Below, in pieces: positions 1-10,952 of a stretch of 64,000 bases of DNA (position 1 is its first letter; each line of letters begins with the position of its first letter). The position numbers were made by a program, and so were the translations under genes. This stretch comes from Phytophthora hibernalis (lineage: Eukaryota; Oomycota; Peronosporomycetes; Peronosporales; Peronosporaceae): positions 124,001 through 188,000 of the forward strand of contig JAAKBF010000086.1 in NCBI GenBank assembly GCA_012656075.1, in the 5' to 3' direction. Under the pieces are notes generated by a model that searched no databases, had not been told where the DNA came from, and saw nothing but the letters and a program-made list of their open reading frames with translations.

Positions 1-285
1 AGAACTGAGGGGACACCGTATTTCGCCGACTCGCACATGCAAACTCCGAAGAAGGCCAGCGATCAGCCAGCTCGACGGCCGATGGCAGATTTCATCACTG
101 CCGAAGGAGCCGCCGAGCTCCGTCGCTTGATCCGATCGGACGCCGCAGAAATGGCAGCCCCTGGAGGGGATGATCAACTCAGCGATGACGACGATTACCC
201 TGGACACTGAGATGTTGATGAGTCGCCACGTGACCACATCCGTCAGCTCAGCTTTGACGGGGCGGAAAGCGACCGAGGACAAGTC

Positions 286-1421
286 TTGGAAATCAGGACG
301 CATGCGCCGCTTGACAAGATCACGGTCTTTGACGGGAAGCGCTATCGGTCGGACGATGCGTTACAATGGATCAAATGCTTCATCTATGAGATGAAAGGGA
401 CGTGCAAACGGCAAGATGAATGGTGTGAACCATTCTCGCTGAGTCTGGGCATGGCAGCTAAGGGTTGGTTCCGACAGCTTCCCAAGAAGACTCACCGACA
501 GTGGAATCTCCTTAGTGAAGCCTTCCTGGACTACTACTGCTCGCAATTCGACCAGTCGGCGCGAGCTCGTTACCACTCAGTGAGACGCAGGGAGAATGAA
601 CGTGTCTGCGACTTCTTGCTGCGACTGAATGGCTACGCGCGAACAGCCCACATTCAGTACGAGAAGGGTGGATCTGACGCCGCCGACCACGTCCAACTTT
701 TCCTGCTCAATTGCGGAGACGACGACATGATGGATCTGTTGTACCCACAACGACTCAGCGATATTACGAAGATCGAGAAGGTGATCAACCACGGTTTACT
801 CGGCGCGAAGCGCAAGAACAACGCGATCGTCTGAGCACAAGTCGCAGAAAGGACGCCAAACGGGTTGAGAAGAAGGAAGAACAAAATCGCCAAGCCGACT
901 CCAAGAAACAGCAGGACGAACGTCGTGGTCGACAGGGTGATGACAGCAATCGCCGAGTTACACTAGCAGATGCGTCGATCGACTACCTGTGGGCAACACT
1001 CGACACTCGCCGAGCTACGGCAAACACCGATCTCTACGACTCGTCGAATGGCGAAAGTGACGCGAATGAAGTTCTCAACCAAGACTCTGAAGAAAACTCG
1101 GACTACATCGATGCCGGTAATACGACAGGAGATTCCAACCGATATCAGCAGAACTCGTCGAATCCCAAAGGACAAGCTAATCGCCGAGACGGGTCCCGAG
1201 AGCGAAAGACATACGGTCCGTGCGGATCTTGCGGAGCAGTAGGTCACGATGCACACTTCTGTCACCAACTCTGCAAGTTCTACAAGCAAGTGCACGAAGT
1301 AGGCCAGTGCGAACTCTTCCGACGCTTCGATAAACTCGCCAAGTTCGTTAAGACGTCAGTCGACAAGTCCATTGTCCCAGACGATCTTCAGGACATCTAC
1401 TCGTCGAGCCATTTAAAGTAG
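286..1421 (+). pseudogene. Gag-like protein of Gypsy element (broken)
   Basis: The first frame (286-834) resembles retrotransposon gag: a W-rich segment with GMAAKGWFRQLP, then a helical region, as in capsid-like Retrotrans_gag domains. A second frame (711-1421) continues with a charged Q/R/D-rich linker and a Cys-rich end (CGSCGAVGHDAHFC, near 1218-1260) that resembles a gag zinc knuckle. The two frames overlap by about 120 nt, so a frameshift separates capsid from nucleocapsid. The role in a live element is RNA packaging. Assignment rests on order relative to the protease and polymerase and on the knuckle. Confidence 0.65.
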
Positions 1422-1579
1422 TGGTCTCGCCAACCATGACTGGGTTGGACAACAACGGGCTGCCACAGTCAGCAGAACCAGCAGTCGAAGCGAACGAAGT
1501 GTTTGCTTTTGTTGGGGAAGCGGAACGGCCCGACGAGTAGAGTGAGAATGAGAGTGATGAAGAGAGCGGACGATCGGAT

Positions 1580-2494
1580 GTGGACGAGAGATGTGAGCTC
1601 GGCGAGTCGAATGAAGACGAAGACCGAGCGATTGGAAGTATGGATGGAACTCAGCGACCAATGATTTCGATAGGTCAAGCCAAGAGATGGAAGTTGCTCC
1701 CTCGTGAGCGACTGGGATGGTGGTCATCGAGGAAATTCGATAGCCGAGTGAGAATGAGAGCTCTAGTGATGGGATCTGTGAATGATGAGCGGACAGAAAT
1801 CTTGTTGGATACCGGAGCGAACGTGTCGGCTGTGACCGAAGCGTTCGCTAGGAAGTTGCGACTGAAGCGCCTTACCAACAGCAACATGAAAATCGTTGTC
1901 CAAGGAATCGCCAAGTCAAAGGCGACCACCTCCCGCGCAATCGTTAAGGTTACGCTGGGGTGGGAAGTGATTTACGAATTCGAGGTGTGAATCATGCCTC
2001 ATCATGCTGAAGTCGACCTGATCCTGGGTACCGACTACATGATACCAGCCGGTATCAGGCTGGACTTGTACAATTCAATGACTAAACTGCCCGATGAAGT
2101 AGTGGTGCCACTAATCAAGTCGTCGAGGGATGTCGACGACATAGAGTACGGTCGTGAAGTGATCGGAGGCCCACGGGAGACATTGGACATTATGGGGAGA
2201 GAAATCGCCCAGTTCAAGTTGAGACGGCGACATCCCAGCGAATCGACGCATGAGCTGTGGGCTCGCCAATTGAAAGGGGTGATTCCAACAGTCGAGCACA
2301 ACGCTGCAGGACGAGCCGTGCGGGTGTTGCTGACGAACATCACCGCGAGCCTGACGTGGTGTCCAGCCCACTTCCCGGTGGTTCTATGGATGCCCGTCGG
2401 AGTACTGCCGCGGGATGATGGTTATGTGTGGGTGAACTCAGCGAAATATAGCGACTGGCAAGTGCTTGCCTATGAGGGCGCTCTCGACAACTGA
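1580..2494 (+). pseudogene. Retroviral-type aspartic protease (broken)
   Basis: The frame at 1580-1990 contains ILLDTGANVSAV, matching the active-site D-T/S-G-A signature of retropepsins at the start of the pol polyprotein. A second frame (1994-2494) begins after a stop and carries LILGTDYM, the typical second conserved block (ILG-D) of Gypsy proteases. A stop at about 1988 divides the domain, so the copy is not functional as read. It lies between the gag knuckle and the reverse transcriptase. Confidence 0.75.
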
Positions 2495-3163
2495 CTCCTA
2501 TGGAAAGAGCAACGGCTATATATGGAATGGCTTAGTCGACAGCCTCCCGCTGTCGAAAGGCCACAGTACATGACGCTGACGGCTATAAAACCGAGACCCG
2601 TCCAACGAGAGGATAACAACGCTTATGAACCACTAGAAGTCGACGAGCTCGACGAAGATCCGACGGGTGTACCTAACTCAGCGAGAGGAAAATACCTCAG
2701 ACGGATGCCTTGAGGGAGACTCGTCGAAACCTTACGACTCGACCATTTCGGAGACCCAAACTGACGATTCTCTAATCGACATGACAGAAAAAGAAAGGAA
2801 TGACGGACAACAGCCGGCAAGACTCGGCGATAGCCACTGTCCTCAGCGAAGGGCATCAGAAGAGATGCTTCACCTAAATGGACAGAGGTGACCAGTGGGA
2901 CCCGGCGAATAACAGTCAGACCGACATAGTCGTAAGCTACGGAAACTAGGACTCGTCGAATCGGGAGAATTGGAGATATCAGATACTCCATTGAGCCCAA
3001 ATCCAACCGATGACCTTCGGTTGCGATTTCTCGCGGCCGCCGAAGAACTCGAGATGTACCTCTCGACGGCTGATGTCGTTCTCGAAGGCGGGTCAGAACT
3101 CGCCGAGTTTGAACACTCGTCGAGCGATGAGAGTCTAACAGATTACGCTCATGAGCTCGCCTT

Positions 3164-3823
3164 TTGCCTGACTTGACGGAATCGCTATCAACAAAGCTAG
3201 ACTACGAAGGCGACAACGTTATATCTACAGCGCACGATGTTCGGCAGCAAACGAAGCTCGTCGAAACCTTGAAACAACACGAAAATATCATGATTTCGAG
3301 TGGAAATGCGCTTCCACCACCGGCATACGGTGTCGTCTGCGATATTGACGTCCAAGGGCACGAATCCATCAAGCAGAGAGCTCGGCGAGTTCCGCTGAAG
3401 AACTTGAGCAAACTCTATGAGCTTTTGAAAGCACTGCTTCAGGCAGGGCTCGTGTCATTTTCGAAGAGTCCTTGGGCCTCGCCAATCGTGATTGTCATGA
3501 AAAAGAACGGTGTGGACATTAGGCTTTGCATCGACTACAAGCTGGTAAACGCAATCACGGTCAGCATGGAATACGCAATGCCGCTGGTCGACGACTTGCT
3601 GACGGAGCTCGAGAGCTGCTTATGGTTCTGTTCTCTCGACGCTGCTAGTGGATTCTGGGCCGTAATGATGACTCGACGAGCTCGCGAAATTTCAGCTTTT
3701 GTGTGTGCTCTCGGCCACTTCGAGTGGTTGCGCATGCCGTTTGGGCTTAAAAATGCGCGCATGATTTACCAACGACTCATTGACAATGCTCGCTGGGATT
3801 ACGTGCAACCGCGTGATGGCTGA
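3164..3823 (+). pseudogene. Gypsy reverse transcriptase, N-terminal half
   Basis: This frame shows the fingers and early palm of a Ty3/gypsy reverse transcriptase: SPWASPIVIVMKKNG, RLCIDYKLVNAIT, the first catalytic Asp region FCSLDAASGFW, and the LPFGL-like block MPFGLKNA. It stops just before the expected Y-x-D-D motif, so the catalytic site is incomplete. No connected RNase H or integrase sequence follows. It is the most conserved part of the element and fixes it as Gypsy, not Copia. Confidence 0.85.
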
Positions 3824-3902
3824 GCTACATTCGCCGAGAAGATGCGGCTCGCTGAGACTTTCCTCCGCTCGTGTAGTACCGGCAGCCGAAGAAGATTAAT
3901 AC

Positions 3903-5000
3903 TCATATCATGCGCACATCTTCAGCAAACCCATCTTCAGGGGTGAAACGCGCATGAGTTTCAGACGCCACCCAACGAAATGCACCTTCAAGCTCACCAT
4001 AGCGACCCACGAGTCGGTACCAAATAATCATTGCATTAATTGCTTCCACACAATACGTTGTACCGCAAACGGTGACAGCAATGGCTTTGCGTTCAATAGG
4101 TACAACGCCTTTTTTCTTCCACCTCACGCAAAATCTATCTATCTTTTTACCACACATCTTCAACGTAGATTCTGGCACGTTACCCACAAGGTCGGGTGCA
4201 GGTGTCGGTCGCTTCTTCGTTTTGACAGCAACAGAAACACTTGCACGCGAAATTTTAAACACCTTCAGATTCCGCATTCGCGAAGCATATTCGACGTATG
4301 GCGCGCCAGTCCAGATAGCGTCGATAAGCAGTTGTACTGAGAGAGGGCGGGGCCCTTGCTGCTTTGCTCGGGTTGGTCAGCTATGGGTGTGCTGTTATCA
4401 GGAATAGAGCCAGGCAAATCACTGGAAATATCCACCTCACCGTCACACTCATGAGACTGAAGAGGGGCTTCAGCTGCTAGTTGTGCGTCCTGAACCGGAG
4501 GTTCTTGCTCAAAATTGGGTACTTCGTCATCAACGCGCTCTGTATTTGTGGGCTTGCTAGGCGATGCAATCGCGACAGTTGTAGGCTCTTCTGAAGGGGC
4601 CGCGGGCAAGTCGGCTGTATCAGAATGTTATTTTATTTTGTTCGGAGCCTGTCCACCGTAACCAGGAATCCCTCTTGACCAGTAATACCCCAAAACCGTT
4701 TAACCCAGCCTCGCTGGGTTTTATCCTTGAGCAATGCCAACTCCTCAATATGACCGCGGCAGTAACGCAGGAGCTCTCCATGAGTGGCAACACCGCCGTC
4801 GCGTCGACAGTTGGCGAAATATTCCAACACCCTCTATTCGTACGGCTTGGACGCCCCCACCTTTCTTCCTAAAACGCTCGTTGATTTGACTTGGATCTTT
4901 AACGTGATTGAGCTGTGGATGAGAAAGTTTCTCACGCCAGCCAAGCAGGGTGACTTGATGTACATTCAGCTCTCTGGTAGATTACGCAAGAGTCTAATGC
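3903..5000 (-). pseudogene. Unrecognised protein with HTH-like N-terminus, broken
   Basis: Reading on the minus strand from about 5000, a basic segment (RELNVHQVTLLGWREKL, then R-rich, then LLRYCRGHIEELALL) resembles the tandem helix-turn-helix start of pogo/CENP-B-type transposases. An acidic, Pro/Ser-rich linker (4609-4265) and a basic C-terminal part (4277-3903) follow in other frames. No DDE catalytic residues are visible. It may be the DNA-binding half of a dead transposase or a host protein derived from one. Exon boundaries could not be resolved. Confidence 0.3.
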
Positions 5001-5174
5001 TTGTTCTGTTGCCAGATCTTCAACTTCTTAATATCTTCAGTCACCGGGGTAGGCGCTTCGACATGGGTAATGGCAGGTAATGCTAGCAACAATGAGAGTA
5101 GCGCGAGGAGGGAGTCGAAGAATGAGGAAGAACAAAAATAAACGGCTCTCGTTGAGCTAGCTGATTCTGATTCT

Positions 5175-5475
5175 GTTCGAGTTAATATGGATCATTTCGA
5201 GTTAATATGCTTCTACTGAGTAAATGTGGGTCCGTGGATCGCTTCAAGTAAAGGTGCATCCATTCGAGTTATTATGAATATTTTCGAGTTCAAATTGATT
5301 CTTTCCAATCGATACAGATCTACTCGAGTGATTCAGAACTACTCGAATGGATGTGGAACTACTCGAATGAATGCAGAACTACTCGAACAGATTCATAACT
5401 ACTCGAAGGGATTTAGAAATACTCGAATGCAGAACTACTCGAAGGGATTCAGAACTACTCGAAGAGATTCAGCGA
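5175..5475. repeat. TACTCGAA / TTCGAGTA degenerate minisatellite
   Basis: From about 5320 to 5475 the 8-mer ACTACTCGAA-like core recurs about eight times at spacings near 15-21 nt, embedded in units resembling actactcgaagggattcaga. Upstream, at about 5177, 5195, 5263 and 5283, the complementary core TTCGAGT(T) recurs four times next to AT-rich sequence. The array therefore has an inverted arrangement: one orientation on the left, the other on the right. The plus-strand open frame over it (5226-5594) is only the translation of the repeat and is not called as a gene. Confidence 0.75.
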
Positions 5476-5617
5476 ATTTACGCTTGGTAATACATCCTTC
5501 TACTACTCAATCTATCTTTCCACACTGTTGTAAGAAGCATTCTGAATTGGTTTCACGACTCTTTTTGCAGTTACTTTATCCAGCTCAGCCCTGAACGGCA
5601 AAAGATAATACATTCTA

Positions 5618-6942
5618 CTACAATAGACTTTTGGTCTCATCGCGGGCTGGGTCTACAATCTGATCTACTGCTACCCGCGCTCGATAATCAACTATCAGAT
5701 CCTTAAACGCCCCGTCGCGGTGAAGACGACGAAGCTGCTTTAACAAACCGGACCCGAGCTTGCGCTTGATTCCTCGCGACTGCAAGAATACTTGCAGTCG
5801 CTTTTCCGGTGCGCATGACGGAGTCTGCATAACTGCTGCACATTGGATCTAACTTAAAACCGCGGGGCAGGAACAGCTTCATGGACGAAACGATCTGCTT
5901 TTATTGGGATTTGTACTACCGATCATCGCACGCATCCAACAGCCGTGGAATCTTCATGTACCACTCGAACCAGAGCGGTAGAAGATTTTGGAGAGGATTT
6001 TCTTTTGGGTTTCTTGCAAGTAGATCCGGACGTGTCTGCGGGAGGCACTGCTCCATTGATGAGATCGCTTTCCGATACCGCAGTACATATCTGAGTTGTC
6101 TCCATATCCGAGTTTGATGAATAATTCTCTAGCCTTGTGAGCCCCAATGAAAGCTCCCGGTTAGCTTCCAACAGCTGCGATATGACAGCGTTTGTTTATC
6201 AGTTGAATTTCACGTGTAAACGGTTATTTCTCATCTTCCCGGGTTGGCTCAACTCCTGCTTGACTTTGATGCCACACGAAAGTAGTTCAGACGTCGACAC
6301 ACCCTGCGCGAAAATGCACGTCCAAATCCGAGACGCAAAACGGACACGTTGGGTACCTCAGGGAAGCGTTGAAAATAGCCGTCAGCAAATCTGCGACTTG
6401 ATTGTCAATATTCAATGACGAATCTTCAAAGTCTCTGCATGTAGAAAAGAGTTCACAACCGAGATGACAAATCTTGGTTCTAGTGGCGGAGTCAAAAAGT
6501 GCAAGAGTCGGAATGCAGGGCTTATCCGTGAACTTCCAGTCGTTGAGAACATTCGATGATTTAATATCTTCACTCGTCGAGTTAAATACGTATGCGACCG
6601 CCTTGTTCGTTACAGTCATGTTCCAATTGCCTCGATCGAAGATCCACTGGGCGCTTAATGTGGCGTCTCCATTTTCATGCTGAGCACCCCACGCCTAAAA
6701 GAAAGCGACGAGATATTCGATGTAATATCAGCTTTTGACTATTGAGAGGACGCTGCCTTGAGAACTCTGTATACATATCTATGTAACTTGATCGGAGCAG
6801 GCCCTTGTCTTGCCGAGGTCGACGATTCAATATTCTCCGCTTCATCTTCATATTGGCAATTGAGCAGATCTTCTATTAGCGGGATTTCGTTTTCCATCGT
6901 TAGAGCGATTTCGAAGCAGCCACTTTTCAGCTCACCTCCCAT
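5618..6942 (-). CDS. Unrecognised gene, probably spliced or broken
   Basis: Successive minus-strand frames at 6942-6739, 6619-6287, 6171-5923 and 5830-5618 have coherent, non-repetitive protein sequence, and at least one plausible junction: a polypyrimidine-AG acceptor near 6697 (ttcttttag) lets the first two frames join in phase. The second frame holds FNASLRYPTCPFCV, a possible Cys pair; the third is Lys/Ser-rich (KKPKRKSSPKSS), possibly nuclear. I recognise no family. It sits between transposon relics, so an old element-borne gene is as likely as a host gene. Exon limits are approximate. Confidence 0.3.
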
Positions 6943-7486
6943 TTGCGTGTCTCAGCATCGGGATTACGCTGAAAGATTAGCTCTTAAGAGAATCTGGGTG
7001 AAGAAAGTCTTGAATTCATGGCATGTTAAGAGAATAGATTCTTTAAACATTTGCCTCTCAAACTTAATTGAGGTGCACCACATTTTAACACTTCAGGATA
7101 GCCATGAGCACGCAAGAGCTGCGCGATCAAGCATGCAGCCTTTATGAAAATAGCAGACAATAATTAAACCTCCAAAAGCCAGTGTTGTCTGGGGTGGGGC
7201 GGCGACACCACGCACTAGCGCTGCTAAGCGTTTAGAGGGCCGGCTACTCGTTAAATGTATCGACCTTACGTCGCGAGGGTTTAATTTGGACCACCCAACT
7301 TTCACTGTCACATCTTATGCTACATCGTTGTGTCGTAAGTTAGTCAGTGTGCAGAATCGGAAAGCTCCGAAATAAAAACATTTCAGTTGCGCTTGCCATT
7401 ATCCCGGCGCAAGGAATTGAATAGCAGATGAACGACTTCGAAATCTCTCTGTTGTAGTCACATCGTCATCGTTCTCAAATAGTTGC
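6943..7486. other. No gene seen
   Basis: I see no supported coding sequence here. The stretch lies directly before the Copia pol fragment and may contain its decayed upstream part, but no domain could be read. Confidence 0.4.
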
Positions 7487-8431
7487 TTGACGATGAGCAC
7501 CAACGAAATCGGAAACGATTGCATAGCTAATGCCAAGGATCTTGGTGAGGTCCATTATTTCTTGAAAATGGAGATCAGAAGGTATAGATCACGTAAGCAA
7601 CTCAGTCTATCGCAACATACATGTAAGTACATTCTGGACTTGCTAGAAAAGTTTGATATGATGGACTGCACACACCTTAGGCAGCAACTATTACATTGGA
7701 AAAAGAGACAAACCTCAGCGCCGAAGCTATTGCAGCATAGCCGTATGACTACCGTGGACTGGTAGGCTCGCTCATGTATCTGGTAGGGAACTAGGCCTGA
7801 TATTACAAATGCTATAAGGGATTTAAGTAAATGTAAATTCCTCTCTTGTTATAACAAGTCTCATTGGAGAGCTGCACAGAGAGTGCTTAAGTATCCGAAA
7901 GGAACATGAAGGGACTAACAAAGAGGTAGTTTATGAACTATACACAGATGCGAGCTTCGCAAATGCTAATGAGAACCGTAAATCAGTTGCAGGTTACGTG
8001 TCAATACTCGCTGATGCATGTTCTCTTGGAACAGTTGTAGACAAGATATGTTCAGTTTGCACACAGCTCAGGCTGATCTAGTTGCCGTAAGTGAAGGCGT
8101 TAAGGAAAGCGAATGGCTATGGCTATTCCTAAAGGAGCTAGGATGGCAACAGAAGCAGCCGATTTGTTGTTGGTTCGACATACAGCAGCTTGATATATAG
8201 TTTAGAATCCTGCTAGTCATTCGTCGACCAAGCATATTGAGACAAGGTACGTGTATGCTCGTGAAGCATACAAATGAGATTGTATCGACATCACGTACTG
8301 CAATACCAAAGATATGATAGCAGATTCGCTGACATAGGCATTGCCACAAGTGCCATTCTGCAAACTACGGGAGCTTATGGGGGTGAGAAACCTCGAAGCC
8401 AATAAGAGCAACGGAAATACGAAGGCAAATT
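7487..8431 (+). mobile_element. Ty1/Copia pol C-terminal fragment (RT-RNase H)
   Basis: The frame at 7487 carries the Copia reverse-transcriptase end: DLGEVHYFLKMEI, LSLSQHTCKYILDLLEKFDM. After stops and frame changes, the RNase H domain appears as YTDASFANANENRKSVAGYV (about 7940-8005), followed by LVAVSEGVKESEWLWLFLKELG and a final block with HIETRYVYAREAY (about 8235-8270). Order and spacing match the last third of a Copia polyprotein. Integrase and the rest are absent, and no LTR pair is evident. The element is dead as read. Confidence 0.85.
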
Positions 8432-8539
8432 AAGTCTCACATCCCCTCCTCTGCGTAGACGACGTCGATAAAGTGGCACTTCAAATCGTGTTAATAAATT
8501 GATTTAACACTTTCCTTTTATTTTAATGAGTGGTCGATC

Positions 8540-8836
8540 ATAAGATAAAGCTCAGGGAAGATCGTCAATCAAGAATTAAGTTTTGCACCCCTGGTCACAG
8601 TTTTGCAAGCAAGGCTTCATTGTTTTGGGGATATGTTATAATAGGCAAATAACTTAGCATCTAAACCCAACCCATTTGGGTTAAAAAAGGTTTTGCGCTT
8701 TGAATGCTTTTTACATGATAAGATAAGTTTTTAGGTAAGATCGTCAGGCAGGTTAAGTTTTGCACCACAGGTCAAAGTTTTGGTAATGAATCAACAGTTT
8801 TCTAGTGATGTGTTTATAAGCGATCAATAAGTATAC
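8540..8836. repeat. Two diverged direct repeats of about 118 bp
   Basis: Unit 1 (about 8540-8657) and unit 2 (about 8718-8836) share the ordered blocks ATAAGATAAG, AAGATCGTCA, TTAAGTTTTGCACC, GGTCA and AGTTTTG at matching spacing. The offset is about 178 bp. The spacer contains the inverted repeat AACCCA-ACCCA-TTTGGGTT (about 8665-8682). Neither unit codes for protein. Confidence 0.6.
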
Positions 8837-8982
8837 TGTTAAGCCACATTGTGATGGGTACAACTACAGGTAACAAGAGTGGCGTCAGGTTGGTTCAAAT
8901 AGGTCAAAATGGATGCCATTTGGTGTTTGCACCCGCTGCTCTCCATGTTTGCTATAAACGATGTTAAGACAAGTGATACGCG

Positions 8983-10696
8983 TTATCGGAGTGTTGTTGT
9001 TCTTCGCTCGCGTACCGAAGTAGTCAACACCGATGCAGGCTCCGAAAATGTCACGTAGGGACTGAAGTACTCCACCTGCCGCCGGATGAAAAGCAGTTGA
9101 TCTGGACTTCCAGTCGCAAGTTCCACCAATAACCGAGGAAACCAGCCCAAGATCGTCGCTGTGCGCTGCACTGCAAGTATCGAGGTGAGAACGTCGAATA
9201 CCGTGCTGTTCACCACACGCACGCTCCAAATGAGGCGAGACTCAAAACCTCGCCATTCCCGATAATAAGCTCCAAAGCACAACCGAAATGATTTCGAATA
9301 TTGAGCTGGTGCGTTAAAGTTGGTGTGATCGCATCAAGTACCAGCAGATAATGAAACCAGAGCCACCATGCGATGACGGCAAGGCTGGACGAAACTTGCC
9401 ACTGCAGTAGATCTAAAAGATAAATTGCGAGAGCAGTACCTTGGAAAGTCGAAAAGAGCACATCAAAATTCCAGACAAGCAGTCGAAGCAGATCTCGTTG
9501 GGCGATTGCGGCGCACAGAGCCACAAAGATGAAGGAGCATAGAACTGCTAGTACTGCAACACCCGTTTTAGTCCACTCGTGTTGGTAATGCAGAAGCATT
9601 ATCCACGAAATGGCTGTGGTGCTGATGCCTACTGCACCCACACAATAAAGGGCTGCTAAAGCGTGTCGAGATGACAACTTGTGAACGAGATGGCCGGGTA
9701 GAAGTATTTTTCTTGCGTCTACGACATGATCTTTGGTTGGAGCAAGCTGCAACTGCTGTATTTGAGACGAATTTCCTGAATTCAACAACCCAGATCTTGC
9801 TTCAGTTGCTGTTGGCATGTGACTGATGTTACTCAAAGTATCTGATTCGGTCACCGTAGGCCCAGTCGTACCCGCGCTACTATTAACACGCAAGGAATGG
9901 TATGTCGGCCCGGTATTGGGCCTCGATTATTTTTCCGCTCACGCTCGCGAATTCGTATGCGCCGCCGCTTTGTCTAGGCCTTCTTGGTAATTGTGGACGC
10001 TGTAAAGACCACAACCTGGCGGGACGGGAATGGCATAGACCCGATGTACAATGTTGGGAATTTGGAGTCAACCACCAGGCTGTAGGCGCAACACACGACA
10101 AGCGATCATGGTTCAACCTATGAGTGGTTTGATCGCACCATGCACCGCTTCACTCGTATCCTTTTAATGCTTTTCCGAGTAAGCTTGGTGTCATTTGCCG
10201 GCTTGCTAGTTGTCCCTTCAGCGACCATCAAACCGTGGATTCCGCTCATATTTGTACTTTCGACGCTGCCGCCAGTGCTTTTCGCGTCGTTCTACTCACT
10301 CGAAGTACTCGCGTTGTTGCCGATATACTACGAATTCTCGTTCATCTCGATGCTTAACGCGCTCACATGGTTTGGACTTGGGGTGATTTTTGGAGACTTA
10401 CGCGCACTCACGTGTCTGCCAGACTGTTGTGACCATTGATGCAAACTTCATAGCAGCCAAGACCACTGCGATTAGCGGTTGCTGAGAGAAGTTTCGAAGC
10501 TGGTGTTCTGGAAATGTCGACGACTGGTAGTGTTTGTGCTAGCTTCAGTTCGTACAGCCACAGCGTCTCAGTTGCAGTATCGTCTTCTACTCGCCGATTC
10601 GAGGTCTTCCGTACGATAGTGCTTCGTCCTGCTACAAACCGAGAAGGATGGCTTGGGTTAGGGGTATAATACGCATGTCTCGACTACCACCAATTG
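8983..10696 (-). pseudogene. Multi-pass membrane protein, family copy A, disrupted by inversion
   Basis: All parts of a roughly 610-residue family protein are present, but rearranged. The N-terminus reads on minus at about 10600-10480 (LWLYELKLAQTLPVVDIS, as in copies B-D). The next segment (TYEWFDRTMHRF to TIDANFIAAKTTAIS) reads on the plus strand at about 10112-10478. The C-terminal two thirds resume on minus from about 10105 (LVVCCAYSLVVD) through ARKILLPGHL, QRDLLRLLVWNFDVLFS and EYFSPYVTFSEP at about 9020. So about 365 bp inside the gene is inverted. An in-frame stop (near 9982), a small deletion near 10415 and a frame change near 9250 are also seen. It is closest to copy C. Confidence 0.85.
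10102..10472. other. Intragenic inverted segment
   Basis: Flipping this segment restores the collinear family protein order across both junctions. The five bases gcgat occur at 10102-10106 and 10468-10472, close to the inferred breakpoints. Breakpoints are accurate to about 10 nt only. Confidence 0.75.
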
Positions 10697-10952
10697 CAAT
10701 TGTCGTGAAAATAGTTTTCGGTGATAAGTTGGATAACTTGTCACTCGCGAAACCCCTTGGTCGATATTGTTTGACCTGTCAGTTCGTAATGTGCACTAGC
10801 TGACGACGTAATAAAGGCGGCTACCAAGAAGTACTGCCGTGTTTGAGGCTCAATGTTCTCGATCCACATTTATATTTACAGCACTCCAAGTGTATAAGAC
10901 TGTTAAATAATTTTTGGGGGAGCATCGGTCGACACTCTATGCACATTTTACT

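Larger units (their letters stand above)
170..3823 (+). mobile_element. Degenerate Ty3/gypsy-type retrotransposon interior
   Basis: Gag-like, aspartic protease-like and reverse transcriptase-like reading frames follow each other on the plus strand in the usual Gypsy order. They lie in different frames and are broken by stops, so the copy is dead or badly sequenced. No RNase H or integrase follows the reverse transcriptase, and I could not find paired LTRs; the left end runs off the window or is lost. The three recognisable parts are listed separately. Confidence 0.8.

Noticed and set aside
5226..5594. 122-codon plus frame
   Set aside because: It is a translation of the TACTCGAA minisatellite.
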